A program made the translations under genes and the position numbers. From JAFDVL01 sp963794955 (GTDB taxonomy: Bacteria > Acidobacteriota > Blastocatellia > RBC074), in the NCBI GenBank assembly GCA_963794955.1, contig CAWCGF010000004.1:93555-157554 (forward strand): a stretch of 64,000 nucleotides of DNA, given 5' to 3'. This document shows, piece after piece, positions 44,357 through 52,905 of this stretch. The notes below the pieces were generated by a model. It worked only from the letters and a program-made list of their open reading frames with translations. It searched no databases and was not told where the DNA came from. Position 1 is the stretch's first letter. Every line of letters starts with the position of its first letter.

Positions 44357-44803
44357 TCAGAGTTTTTCTTCGAGGAGTCGTATGATCTTTGCCGATTTAT
44401 AGTCAAGTGCCAAATCAAGCGGTGTTTTTTCATTATCATTTCGGGCGAAAATGTCAGCGCCGTTGTTGAGCAAGAGTTCAATGACATCTGTTGCCTCCTT
44501 ACCTTGTAAGCCATCGTTTTGGATCGTGCCATCAATCGCCATATCAACTGCGATGTGTAAGCAGGTGAGGTTCTCAATGCCCCTTTTCTTCACGTCCGCG
44601 CCGGATCGCAAGAGTAAGTTGATGATCTGTGTATTTGAGCCTTCCGCCGCCTGCATCAACGGCGTCCAGCCCTTTGAGTCAGGCTCATTAGATGAAGCTC
44701 CAGCGAACAGTAATGAGGTCACTTCAACTAAGCTCGCTCGCCAGATTGCGTTATTCAGTTGGTCTTGAACAGAATCCATTTGATGCGTCTTACTATATCT
44801 CAT
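44357..44803 (-). CDS. Ankyrin-repeat protein (148 aa)
   Basis: The protein has about four ankyrin repeats: EVTSLLFAGASSNEPDSKGW with TPLMQAAEGSN, IINLLLRSGADVKKRGIENL, TDVIELLLNNGADIFARND and EKTPLDLALDYKSAKIIRL. There is no signal peptide, so it is cytoplasmic. The ATG at 44803 follows AAAGG at 5 nt; a second Met eight codons later is possible. It is followed after 3 bp by the 2OG-Fe(II) oxygenase gene. Confidence 0.85.
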   Translation of the reverse strand: MRYSKTHQMDSVQDQLNNAIWRASLVEVTSLLFAGASSNEPDSKGWTPLMQAAEGSNTQIINLLLRSGADVKKRGIENLTCLHIAVDMAIDGTIQNDGLQGKEATDVIELLLNNGADIFARNDNEKTPLDLALDYKSAKIIRLLEEKL

Positions 44804-44909
44804 TCAACCTTTCACTCCGAAATACCTTGGTCGTTACTCATTTGCCTGTCTGCAATTTCCCTGCTACTTTCCCCACGTTTTGCAACTCTTGAGGAATCGT
44901 TAATTTTCT

Positions 44910-46175
44910 ATGTGCGACACAATGGTAGCCGTGGCGACGGCAACGGCAGATGGAGCCGTTTGGTTTGGCAAAAATAGTGACCGCGAACCCGGCGAAGCGC
45001 AACTCGTCGAACACCTACCTGCGCGCAATCACACGGCGGCCAACGTGCAATGCACCTACCTCGAAATCCCGCAGGCTAACCACACGTTTGAAGTCGTGCT
45101 GAGCCGTCCGTTTTGGATGTGGGGCGCAGAGATGGGCGCGAATGAACGCGGCGTGGTGATCGGCAACGAGGCCGTGTTCACGAAATTGCCGTATGCGAAA
45201 CAAGGCTTGCTCGGCATGGATTTGCTGCGACTTGCGCTGGAACGAAGCGATTGCGCGCGCGCGGCGTTGCATCTCATCACCGATTTGCTGACACGACATG
45301 GTCAAGGCGGCGCATGTGGCTATCGCAACAAGAGATTTCGCTACCACAATTCGTTTCTCATCGCTGACCCACAGGAAGCCTGGGTGCTCGAAACTGCCGA
45401 TAAACATTGGGTAGCGGAGCAGGTCAAAGGGATTCGCACGATTTCCAACGTCCTGACGATTGGCAAAGAATTTGATTTAGTTTCGCCGGATGCGTATGAA
45501 TTTGCGCGCAGTCAGGGCTGGTGCCAATCAGCCACCGACTTTGATTTTGCGCGCTGTTTTGGTGACCCCAAACAAGCTCGCTTGAGTGGCGGCGAGTTGC
45601 GCCGCGCCTGCACCTGGCAACGACTTAGCGAAAATACAAATGGCGTGGGGCAAGCAGATTTCTTGGCGGTGCTGCGTGATCACAATGGCTTCACGCCACG
45701 ACAAGGATGGAGGTTACAAATGCCATGTTCGCACGCCTCGTGGTGGCCGCGGCGACGGTCAGGGCAAACGACGGGTTCGATGGTTAGCCGCTTGCAGCCA
45801 ACCGGTTCGCAGCATTATCTCACCGGCACTTCATCGCCTTGCCTGAGTGTTTTCAAGCCGGTGGTTTTGGGGCACGACAACAAACTCGGCCATGCTGAAA
45901 GGCTGTTTTGGCAGCACGAACGCTTGCATCGTTTGGTGCTGGGCGATTACGCGCGCCGTCGGGCGGTGTTTGAAGAAGCGCGCGTCTCGCTGCAAGCAGA
46001 TATTTTATCTGGCAAAGTAGCAACCCCGTGGGAAACTCATCAGCAACAAATCCCTGTCTGGACAGAGCGTGTCGCCCGCCTCGCCAAAAGCCGCAAAGCT
46101 TACTCCTTTTTTGATCGTTATTGGGCCGAGCAGAACAAATTGGATCAGCAGTTTATTGATAACGCATACGAGTAA
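44910..46175 (+). CDS. C69/secernin-type dipeptidase (Ntn-hydrolase)
   Basis: The 421-residue protein begins MCDTMVAV, so Cys2 would be the N-terminal nucleophile after Met removal. WFGKNSDREPGEAQLVEH and GANERGVVIGNEAVFTK are hallmarks of peptidase family C69 (dipeptidase A/secernin). It also has HNSFLIADPQEAWVLETADK, and TGTSSPCLSVFKPV in the C-terminal part. It cleaves dipeptides or amide bonds in the cytoplasm. The signal-peptidase-like gene starts 4 bp after its stop, and the phosphoesterase overlaps that gene, which suggests one transcript. Confidence 0.88.
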   Translation: MCDTMVAVATATADGAVWFGKNSDREPGEAQLVEHLPARNHTAANVQCTYLEIPQANHTFEVVLSRPFWMWGAEMGANERGVVIGNEAVFTKLPYAKQGLLGMDLLRLALERSDCARAALHLITDLLTRHGQGGACGYRNKRFRYHNSFLIADPQEAWVLETADKHWVAEQVKGIRTISNVLTIGKEFDLVSPDAYEFARSQGWCQSATDFDFARCFGDPKQARLSGGELRRACTWQRLSENTNGVGQADFLAVLRDHNGFTPRQGWRLQMPCSHASWWPRRRSGQTTGSMVSRLQPTGSQHYLTGTSSPCLSVFKPVVLGHDNKLGHAERLFWQHERLHRLVLGDYARRRAVFEEARVSLQADILSGKVATPWETHQQQIPVWTERVARLAKSRKAYSFFDRYWAEQNKLDQQFIDNAYE

Positions 46176-46179
46176 ATTT

Positions 46180-46704
46180 ATGACAAATCGGAAGAAAACG
46201 ATCCTCGTGCTAACGGCGGTAATGGTTATCGCTATTCTGGGTACGGTGTTGAATTACCTGGGGTCGTACATTTTGGTCTTGACGGTTGGGCGGCCAGTTC
46301 GAGTTGAAGGAGAAGCGATGAAGCCAGCCCTAAACAATGGCGATAGAATTTTTGTAACTCCCAGGTTTGACAACCTAGAAAGAGGAGATGTAATCATTTT
46401 TTACTACCCGCGCGACACTACTAAAAGCTATATCAAGCGTATCATCGGGTTACCTGGTGAAGAGCTTGAAATCCGCGACCATAAAGTTTCTATCAATGGT
46501 AAACTTATTGAAGAACCATACATCAACCAATCCCCTCAGCTATACCCCAGAGATGTGTTGTCTCTGCGAATCCCCAATCAGCAGTATTTTGTCATGGGTG
46601 ATAATCGAGACTTTTCATCTGACTCGCGCAACTTTGGGTCAATTCCGGGCCATTTGATTTATGGCAAGTACGTTTTTCGTTATTACACGGCTCCGCCAAA
46701 ATGA
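46180..46704 (+). CDS. Signal-peptidase-I-like protein with catalytic Ser replaced by Ala
   Basis: The 174-residue protein has one N-terminal membrane anchor (ILVLTAVMVIAILGTVLNYL) and the S26 fold order. The box that normally carries the nucleophilic Ser reads VEGEAMKPALNNGDRIFV, with Ala46 (codon GCG, 46315-46317) in place of Ser. The general-base Lys is present in YIKRIIGLPGEELEI (Lys86). YFVMGDNRDFSSDSRNFGSI is also intact. By homology the nucleophile is missing, so it either is inactive as a protease, perhaps binding preproteins, or uses another residue. A single base (TCG to GCG) would explain the change. Its stop overlaps the next start (ATGA). Confidence 0.85.
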   Translation: MTNRKKTILVLTAVMVIAILGTVLNYLGSYILVLTVGRPVRVEGEAMKPALNNGDRIFVTPRFDNLERGDVIIFYYPRDTTKSYIKRIIGLPGEELEIRDHKVSINGKLIEEPYINQSPQLYPRDVLSLRIPNQQYFVMGDNRDFSSDSRNFGSIPGHLIYGKYVFRYYTAPPK

Positions 46705-47657
46705 GAATGAGAATTTCATTGCAAGCCGGGACACAATCACTTAACGCCAGTCGCTCCCGATTCAAACGAATGTTGATTTGGTGGCGATGGTTAGACGCCC
46801 AAGCTTGGCGCAACGGTCGCCGCTACTATTGGCATGTAATTGTTGCGTCATTGCTGGTCGGCATGTTGCTGATGCTGTGGGCGGCGTTGATTGAACCAAA
46901 CCAATTAGTCGTTAGACCCTCGACGCTCGAAATCACTGGTTGGCCATCAGGTTTTGCGCAATGCAAAATTGTCGCACTGTCGGATTTGCATGTGGGCGCA
47001 CCGCATATCACGCTCGACAAATTACAGCGTATTGTACAACTCACTAATGAACAACAGCCTGATTTGATCGTGTTGCTGGGGGATTACGTGATTCAGGGCG
47101 TGCTGGGCGGCACCTTCGTCGAGCCAGAATCCTTTGTCGAAGTGCTAAAGGATTTGCGCGCGCCGCTGGGCGTTTATGCTGTGCTGGGCAATCACGATTG
47201 GTGGTTTGGCGCGGGGCGCGTGACGCGGGCGTTTCAGCAAGCTGGCATTCGGGTACTCACAAATGAAGCGGTAGCCGTGACACGGAACGGGCAAACTTTA
47301 TGGTTAGCGGGCTTAGGCGATTTCTTTTCGCACCGCGACGACATTGATAAAACGTTGCGTAGCGTTACGACTGCCGATCCAATCCTGGCGCTCACTCATA
47401 CGCCGGACATTTTTCTCCAATTGCCACCGCAAGTCATTCTGACCTTGGCGGGACATACACACGGCGGGCAGGTGAATTTGCCCTTGCTGGGAAGACGCGT
47501 TGTGCCATCAGACTACGGCGAAAAATATGCGATTGGTTACGTGGAAGAAGGCACGCGACGGTTATTTGTCACGTCTGGCATTGGCACCAGTATCTTGCCG
47601 CTACGCTTTCGGGTGCCGCCGGAGATTGCGGTGCTAACGATTAAGGCGAAGGGGTGA
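46701..47657 (+). CDS. Membrane-anchored metallophosphoesterase (YkuE/YaeI-like)
   Basis: The 318-residue protein has a membrane helix near residues 40-60 (VIVASLLVGMLLMLWAALI) and the calcineurin-like motifs in order: LSDLHVG (about 93), LLGDYV (about 125), LGNHDWW (about 160), THTPD and AGHTHGGQ (about 252). Related YkuE/YaeI proteins act on phosphate esters of lipids or UDP-sugars at the membrane. Its ATG overlaps the stop of the signal-peptidase-like gene. The active site appears complete. Confidence 0.9.
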   Translation: MRMRISLQAGTQSLNASRSRFKRMLIWWRWLDAQAWRNGRRYYWHVIVASLLVGMLLMLWAALIEPNQLVVRPSTLEITGWPSGFAQCKIVALSDLHVGAPHITLDKLQRIVQLTNEQQPDLIVLLGDYVIQGVLGGTFVEPESFVEVLKDLRAPLGVYAVLGNHDWWFGAGRVTRAFQQAGIRVLTNEAVAVTRNGQTLWLAGLGDFFSHRDDIDKTLRSVTTADPILALTHTPDIFLQLPPQVILTLAGHTHGGQVNLPLLGRRVVPSDYGEKYAIGYVEEGTRRLFVTSGIGTSILPLRFRVPPEIAVLTIKAKG

Positions 47658-47661
47658 AGAT

Positions 47662-47755
47662 GGGGAGTGGGGGAGAAGAGGAGTTAAGTAACACAGCACC
47701 TGGAAAAATTGTTCCCCCACTCCCTCTCTCCTCTTCTCCCTCTCTTCTCCTTAAA
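47662..47755. repeat. Purine/pyrimidine inverted repeat between convergent genes
   Basis: GGGGAGTGGGGGAGAAGAGGAG (about 47662-47683) faces a pyrimidine-rich right arm at about 47714-47750 that begins CCCCCACTCCCTCTCTCCTC. The pairing is imperfect but long. It may form a hairpin or triplex-prone structure and could end transcription from both sides. Confidence 0.5.
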
Positions 47756-49397
47756 CCTTCTCTGTTTTACGTGTCAGCACTTCGGCAATGTCAAAGCGAC
47801 GCGCAGCTAATAGATGGCCCTGCCGTTCCAGCAAGAGCGCATAGACAACCCAACTGGCAATCACAAAAAAGGCAAACAGCAAATAGAGCAGCAAGCGAAT
47901 TTTGAGCCAGTAGGCAATCCCAATCGGCAACAACAATAATCCTATGACGCCGAACAACAGGATAAACTGCACGAGTAAATTGATGCCTGACCAGTTTTCT
48001 CGACGCCGGGCGGGCACGCCAAAATTGATGCGATAGGGGAAGTAAATCGAAACGTAATTCCCTACCGTGCTATAAATCGCGGTGGCGATCAGCAAGGAAC
48101 AGACGGCAACATAGATTTTTTCCAGCGTTAAATTATGGTCGAGCAATTCTACGCCGAGCAAGACCAAGCTGATTTGCGTCATCACAAGCAACCAGATCGC
48201 AGCGTTTTTGCCCAGCAACAGGCGCGCCCATTTGATTGGTACGAGTAGGTAGAGGCGAAATCCCGCTGCATCATAAGCAAACAGCCCAACAAAGTATTGC
48301 AGGTTCATCGCAAAGACATACGCAATCCAGCCAGTGATCCACAGATTGCTATTATTGGCGCTCGCTCGCCCGGAGCGAAAAAAGAGTAAGGGGAAAACGA
48401 GCGAAGAAATAATCGTGAGATACGTCGCCGGGTTCCGCGAGAAGTACCGCAATTCCTTCGCTATGACAACTGCCACCTGATTAGGGAACAAGGGCAATTG
48501 CCAAGCCAGAAAGTTACTGGTGAGCGCCGCTTGATTGCCATTGGCAACCTTAGCCGAACTGCTGCTGGCCCGCGCGCTCGTGGCCAGACGGGTGAACAGT
48601 TTGTAGCCGAACATCCAAGCCAGGGTCGTCCAGACGCTACACACCACCACCAGGCGCCCATAAGCGGTCAGCATTTCGCCAGCGAGTAAATGGCGGAAGA
48701 AAAATGACCACACCCCAATCGGCGTCCAATCCACCACTGTCACAATGAGGTTATGGTAAGGCAGCAGCCATTGCATGAAGCCTCGCCCTTGCGCGGTGAT
48801 GAAAAAGCGGGGCAGCAATTGCCCGCCGACCGTCATCATCCCGATAAGCAAGGCAAAGAGAATCTCCCGGCTCCGTTTGCGGCCTGAGAGTAACCAGGCA
48901 AACAACATACCGGTGCAAATAAAGAGCGCATTGACCCACAGCAAAGCCAGTAATAAAGCCAGCACGCCTCCAACGACTTGCTGACAGGCAAAGCCCAAGC
49001 CCAAGAGCATTCCGGCCATCGAAGGCAACACCATCAACATTGAAAACTCGCCCAAAGCGGAAATCAAATTCAGCAGATATAACTTGCTCAAGTGAATAGG
49101 GAACAGCGTAAATTTGGAAGGGTCGAAATGCGAAGAAGCGCCGGTAGATTGCGAAATGAGCATCAAGAACAGCAGCGTCGCTAAAACGGTTGTCATGCCA
49201 CCGTTCATAATAGGATCGCGCGCCTGCTCAATAAAAAGTAAAAGGAGAAAGAGTCCAACGCCAATGCCCAAGCTTAACAGCGCAGGAATCACGAGCAGGA
49301 GCGCATTCAGAATATTGCGCGCGACTTCGCCCCGCGTGGTGAGAGAATTCCTGAAAATGGTATAGCGGAGCCAAAAAAGCGTGCGGAGTTGCGACAT
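47751..49397 (-). CDS. ABC transporter permease (large, 548 aa)
   Basis: The protein has about 11-12 hydrophobic segments arranged as two halves, for example IPALLSLGIGVGLFLLLLFI, LALLLALLWVNALFICTGML and GLLLLPIGIAYWLKIRLLLY. There is no ATP-binding motif. The pattern matches large permeases of putative exporters found with a separate ATPase. The ATP-binding gene 49537-50421 lies upstream on the same strand, separated by repeat copy 3, and is the likely partner. The start at ATG 49397 is used because the codons before it belong to the repeat. The transported substrate is unknown. Confidence 0.8.
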   Translation of the reverse strand: MSQLRTLFWLRYTIFRNSLTTRGEVARNILNALLLVIPALLSLGIGVGLFLLLLFIEQARDPIMNGGMTTVLATLLFLMLISQSTGASSHFDPSKFTLFPIHLSKLYLLNLISALGEFSMLMVLPSMAGMLLGLGFACQQVVGGVLALLLALLWVNALFICTGMLFAWLLSGRKRSREILFALLIGMMTVGGQLLPRFFITAQGRGFMQWLLPYHNLIVTVVDWTPIGVWSFFFRHLLAGEMLTAYGRLVVVCSVWTTLAWMFGYKLFTRLATSARASSSSAKVANGNQAALTSNFLAWQLPLFPNQVAVVIAKELRYFSRNPATYLTIISSLVFPLLFFRSGRASANNSNLWITGWIAYVFAMNLQYFVGLFAYDAAGFRLYLLVPIKWARLLLGKNAAIWLLVMTQISLVLLGVELLDHNLTLEKIYVAVCSLLIATAIYSTVGNYVSIYFPYRINFGVPARRRENWSGINLLVQFILLFGVIGLLLLPIGIAYWLKIRLLLYLLFAFFVIASWVVYALLLERQGHLLAARRFDIAEVLTRKTEKV

Positions 49398-49411
49398 AAA
49401 AGGCCTTACCT

Positions 49412-49525
49412 GAAAGCAAAAGGCAAAAGGCAAAGATCAAAAGGCAAAAGTGGGAGGCGGAAGCAAAGCCATTGCTGAATTTCTGAATTCGAGTGCTGCC
49501 CTTGTAGCTTTTGCCTTTTGCTTTC
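49412..49525. repeat. Intergenic palindromic repeat family A, copy 3
   Basis: The left arm GAAAGCAAAAGGCAAAAGG (49412-49430) is identical to the arm of copy 1. The right arm CTTTTGCCTTTTGCTTTC ends at 49525. An extra AAAAGGCAAAAG block lies inside the left arm. The core GGAAGCAAAGCCATTGCTGA with ATTTCTGAATTC resembles copies 1 and 2. It sits between the ABC ATPase and permease genes. Confidence 0.75.
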
Positions 49526-49536
49526 CAGCACAGCTT

Positions 49537-50421
49537 TTAGCCAATCCACGACAGCGTGTCGGTCAGCGGTCTTTCACCGCCGACCATGTTGACAAAATAA
49601 TCTTCAAGATTAGTGCCCGCCTGCGCCCGCAATTCGTCCAAGGGGCCAGCCACAATGAGTCGCCCGTGATTGATGATGGCAATGTCGGTACAAAGCCGTT
49701 CGACGATTTCCAGAATGTGAGAAGTCAAAAAGATGGTGACGCCGCGCTCGCGCATACGCTCCAGCAAATTTTTGATGACGCGCGCCGCCACAGCGTCCAC
49801 CCCTTCAAACGGCTCGTCAAGAAACAGTACTTGGGGGTTGTGAATAAGCGCCGCCGCGAGGGAAATCTTTTTGCGCATGCCGTGGGAATATTCAATAATC
49901 AGGGCTTTCGGCTTGTCTTCCAATTCCATCACGCGCAGCAACTCCGCCGTGCGCTCAACAATCACCCGCCGCTCCAGTTCGTGCATCCGTCCGACAAAAG
50001 TCAGATATTCCGCGCCGGTAAGCCGATCAAATAAATTCAAATCTTCCGGGACGACACCGATCAGGCGCTTGACCGCAATCGGGTCTACGGCCAAATCGTG
50101 CGCCAGAATTTCAATTTGTCCTTGTGACGGTGCCAGCAGCCCCGTCACCATTTTAATCGTCGTGGATTTGCCCGCCCCATTCGGGCCGAGAAAACCCAAA
50201 AAGGAACCGCGGCGCACTTCCAGGTTAAGATTATTGACCGCGACAAAATCTCCGAAGCGGCGTGTCAAATGGCGGAGGGACAAAGCAAGGGGAACCGGCA
50301 CTACGCTAGGAGCAGGTGTGGCAAAGGGGGTGACATCCGAAGGATTAACCATTTGTATGTTTGTTCCCAACGGGGCGCGTGGAGGAGGCGGTAGCGCTAG
50401 TGCGGGCGAGAGAGACGTCAA
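49537..50421 (-). CDS. ABC transporter ATP-binding protein
   Basis: The protein has Walker A GPNGAGKST (about residues 79-87), Q-loop region GVVPEDLNLFD (a Glu-Asp replaces the usual Gln), a signature YSHGMRKKISLA (instead of LSGGQ), Walker B VLFLDEPFEGVD and a switch His in TSHIL. This is the exporter-type ATPase of ABC-2-like systems. Up to 294 residues are encoded from a TTG at 50421 that has AAAGG at 5 nt; an ATG at 50352 is the alternative and removes a proline-rich extension. It should energise the permease encoded downstream at 47751-49397. Confidence 0.88.
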   Translation of the reverse strand: MTSLSPALALPPPPRAPLGTNIQMVNPSDVTPFATPAPSVVPVPLALSLRHLTRRFGDFVAVNNLNLEVRRGSFLGFLGPNGAGKSTTIKMVTGLLAPSQGQIEILAHDLAVDPIAVKRLIGVVPEDLNLFDRLTGAEYLTFVGRMHELERRVIVERTAELLRVMELEDKPKALIIEYSHGMRKKISLAAALIHNPQVLFLDEPFEGVDAVAARVIKNLLERMRERGVTIFLTSHILEIVERLCTDIAIINHGRLIVAGPLDELRAQAGTNLEDYFVNMVGGERPLTDTLSWIG

Positions 50422-50519
50422 ATCAACCTTTATTCCAAGTAGGCCAGATTAAGTTGCGCGGGCGCAAACTTAATCCAGCCTGACCGTGTGGTAAGTCTGA
50501 GCGGTGTGAGTTTGCTCCC

Positions 50520-50684
50520 TTATTTCCGGCCCTGCTTCAGCCCCGTAAGCTGAGTTAAAGGGGTCGTCTCTTCACAAGGGCACGCCTCCTTATGACAACT
50601 GTGGGTGCGGTTAGCGAGCATGCGCCGAGCGACCAACAGCAAACAACCGAGCAAAGCCAAGAGTAAAAAGAACTGCTCCCACAT
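50520..50684 (-). CDS. Small membrane protein with Cys-rich tail (54 aa)
   Basis: ATG 50684 to TAA 50520 encodes 54 residues: a membrane helix (FFLLLALLGCLLLVARRML) followed by a short polar tail with three Cys and two His (HSCHKEACPCEE). The arrangement resembles FeoB-associated Cys-rich membrane proteins, but no Feo gene is near. It lies between the ferredoxin and the ABC ATPase genes on the same strand. The Shine-Dalgarno is weak. The Cys/His tail could bind a metal or a cluster. Confidence 0.5.
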   Translation of the reverse strand: MWEQFFLLLALLGCLLLVARRMLANRTHSCHKEACPCEETTPLTQLTGLKQGRK

Positions 50685-50748
50685 ACTTAATGAACAGCGA
50701 GAGAACGCGCGCGGCTAGGCAGACACGGGCACTCTCGCCTCCCCCAGC

Positions 50749-51009
50749 TTACTGATAATGACTGGCATTGACTTCAATATAATTTTGCCACTGCTCTGGT
50801 ACATCTTCGTCGCGAAAGATGGCTTCGACGGGGCAAGCCGGTTGGCAAGCGCCGCAATCAATACACTCATCCGGGTTGATATAAAGCATCTGACTAGGCT
50901 CAAATTCCGGTTCATCCTGACGCGGATGGATGCAATCCACAGGACAAACATCTACACAAGCCGTGTCCTTCGTACCAATACACGGTTCGCAAATTACATA
51001 GGTGGCCAT
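50749..51009 (-). CDS. Ferredoxin with two iron-sulfur cluster motifs (FdxA-like)
   Basis: The 86-residue protein has an N-terminal cluster motif CEPCIGTKDTACVDVCPVDC and a second classical motif CIDCGACQPACPVEAI (about residues 48-63). The GTKDTAC loop is typical of 7Fe ferredoxins ([3Fe-4S][4Fe-4S]). It carries electrons in the cytoplasm. The ATG at 51009 follows GGAG. The C-terminal tail (EQWQNYIEVNASHYQ) is normal for the type. The small membrane protein gene lies 64 bp downstream. Confidence 0.93.
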   Translation of the reverse strand: MATYVICEPCIGTKDTACVDVCPVDCIHPRQDEPEFEPSQMLYINPDECIDCGACQPACPVEAIFRDEDVPEQWQNYIEVNASHYQ

Positions 51010-51736
51010 TCTTTCTTTCTCCTTTACGTGCTTCTCAAGATAGTTTAAGTGCGCTAGTGCCTCGCCATTGTACTGAATCACCTGCCGATTGCAAGCAACG
51101 AGAAAACGCCTGGCAAGAAAAGTCTGAGCGCCGCGCTGACTGGCATCAGTTGGGCAGTAAGCGCCCTTTTTAAGTAGCGGCAGCTAATTAAAACCCACGT
51201 CCGAGCTACGCTTCAATCAAACGGTTTAATAACTGCTTGCCTCCCGAAAAGGCTCTGTTATACTGCGCCTTGTTGGTAGCTGATTTAATTATTCAGTACT
51301 CTAAAGTAATTTTCATGTGCCCTACTATTTGAGAAGTCTCCACGAGGTTTTATAGTTATCCTCGCCTACTTCTTGCCCTTCTACCAACAAACAGGTCCCT
51401 GCATATTACAGGATTTTCGACCCCACTTTAACGCGTCCTGTAAGGCTCATTTCACAGCGGTCTCTGACATCGTTTGAGTGGTCTACGAGCATTGCTCTTT
51501 TGTATTCACTGAGGTTTTATAGTTCAGACCTAGCGACTAGCTAAGGTAGTCATAGCAACATCAGGAATCCCGGCAACTCGTTTCTTGGTTACTACACACA
51601 TTCCGCTCTAAACCTTCCCGAAGCAATTCTGGTCATGGGATAGTTCGCCAGTTTTGCCGTTGATCGCTGCTGAGTGCTAACAACTTGTCACGGCTAATCC
51701 ATCCCCTTAGCCGTACTTAGACCAGGAACCAACGTT
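51010..51736. other. Long non-coding leader region with repeated loop motif
   Basis: About 730 bp upstream of the HD-GYP gene contain no ORF. GAGGTTTTATAGTT occurs twice, at about 51343 and 51509, each time in the loop of a small hairpin with different closing bases (CGAGG/CCTCG and CTGA/TCAG). TTGGTAG at about 51271 and CTACCAA at about 51380 could close a larger domain. This looks like a structured RNA or long 5' leader, but no known riboswitch class was recognised. The ferredoxin promoter lies at the left end. Confidence 0.4.
51690..51714 (+). promoter_or_regulatory. Stem-loop directly before the HD-GYP ribosome-binding site
   Basis: ACGGCTAA (51690-51697), a 9-nt loop, and TTAGCCGT (51707-51714) form a perfect 8-bp stem 10 nt before the AGGA of the response-regulator gene. 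It could control translation or be the end of a leader structure. Confidence 0.45.
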
Positions 51737-52765
51737 ATGCTCCCTCACGCAAACAATCGAGTTCTCTGGGTAGACGATGACCCGGCACAGCTCATTATCG
51801 GGCAAGCCATTTTGGAAAAAGCCGGCTATCGTTTTCTGTCCGCGCGAGACGGACAGGAAGCCTTGAGAATCGTAGCAGAAACAAAACCTGATTTAATTTT
51901 ACTGGATTATTCCCTGGGCGATATGACAGGCAAAGAAGTCTTTGATCTGCTTGTCATCCAACATGATCATATCCGTTCCGGCTGTCTGCCCGTCGCCATG
52001 TTGACGGGGCGAGGAGCCACCCCAACCGAACAGCGTGCGCTTTTTTCCCGGGGCTTGGCCGCGTATTTGCTCAAACCTTTCAGCGAACCAGAACTTCTCA
52101 ATGTCATTGAGAACATGCTGCTCCTGAGCGAGGTGCGAACCACCAATCGCTCCCTTAATCAAGAACTCGAAGACACATATTCTTCCATCCTTCTCTCCTT
52201 GGCCTCGCTGCTTTCAGCAAAGGACAATTACACCGGAGAACATTCTGGGGCGGTCCTGAATTTTGTGGCGGAAATTGGATTGCGGCTCGGCTTGGGAGAA
52301 GATTCTGTCTATGATTTAAAGCTGGCCGCGCTGTTGCACGACATCGGCAAAATCGGCGTGCCGGAAGCCATTCTGCGCAAACCTTCCCGGTTGGAAGAGT
52401 GGGAAAAAGCCATTATGGATGAACATGTCGTGCGTGGCTATGAAGCATTGAAGAAGCTACCACGCCTCAAACGTGTCAGTGAATTTGTGCTGCGCCATCA
52501 CGAATGGTGGGATGGGCGCGGTTATCCTGGCAAATTAGTCGGCGATCAAATTCCCCTCGAAGCGCGCATTATCGCTGTAGTGGACGCCTACGACGCCATG
52601 ACGTCGGATCGTCCGTACCGGAAAGGGCTAAGCCAACAGATTGCGCTTGGCCGCTTGCGGGAAGCCGCTGGCACCCAATTCGATCCGCAGGTAGTCGAAT
52701 GTTTCGCTTCCTGCCTGGATGAAGGCCGATTGGGCGACCGCAATATCAATTTGCCTGAACTTTAA
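51737..52765 (+). CDS. Response regulator with HD-GYP domain (c-di-GMP phosphodiesterase type)
   Basis: The 342-residue protein has an N-terminal receiver domain (VLWVDDDPAQL, phospho-acceptor Asp57 in ILLDYSLGD, LLKPFSEPELL). A C-terminal HD-GYP domain starts at about residue 150 (DNYTGEHSGAV), with LLHDIGKIGVP (about 203), EHVVRGYEALK, LRHHEWWDGRGYPGKL (about 252) and DAYDAMTSDRPYRKGL. All metal-ligand His/Asp residues and the GYP loop are present, so it is a likely active cyclic-di-GMP phosphodiesterase controlled by an unknown histidine kinase. No kinase is adjacent. The long structured upstream region may add RNA-level control. Confidence 0.92.
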   Translation: MLPHANNRVLWVDDDPAQLIIGQAILEKAGYRFLSARDGQEALRIVAETKPDLILLDYSLGDMTGKEVFDLLVIQHDHIRSGCLPVAMLTGRGATPTEQRALFSRGLAAYLLKPFSEPELLNVIENMLLLSEVRTTNRSLNQELEDTYSSILLSLASLLSAKDNYTGEHSGAVLNFVAEIGLRLGLGEDSVYDLKLAALLHDIGKIGVPEAILRKPSRLEEWEKAIMDEHVVRGYEALKKLPRLKRVSEFVLRHHEWWDGRGYPGKLVGDQIPLEARIIAVVDAYDAMTSDRPYRKGLSQQIALGRLREAAGTQFDPQVVECFASCLDEGRLGDRNINLPEL

Positions 52766-52905
52766 TTTCCCCGCTGCTTGCGGCTAATTCCAGCGTCCTC
52801 AGCCTTTGCTACTCAGCAAATTACTGCAACTTAGTTATTTGTTTCATCGTTTAGGGCTTTTGGTTGACTGACCTACTGTTTGCTCCACGTCGCCAGACTG
52901 ATTTT

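Noticed and set aside
49398..49433. N-terminal extension of the ABC permease
   Set aside because: The extra codons are repeat-family A sequence (PFAFCFQ-type peptide), not protein.
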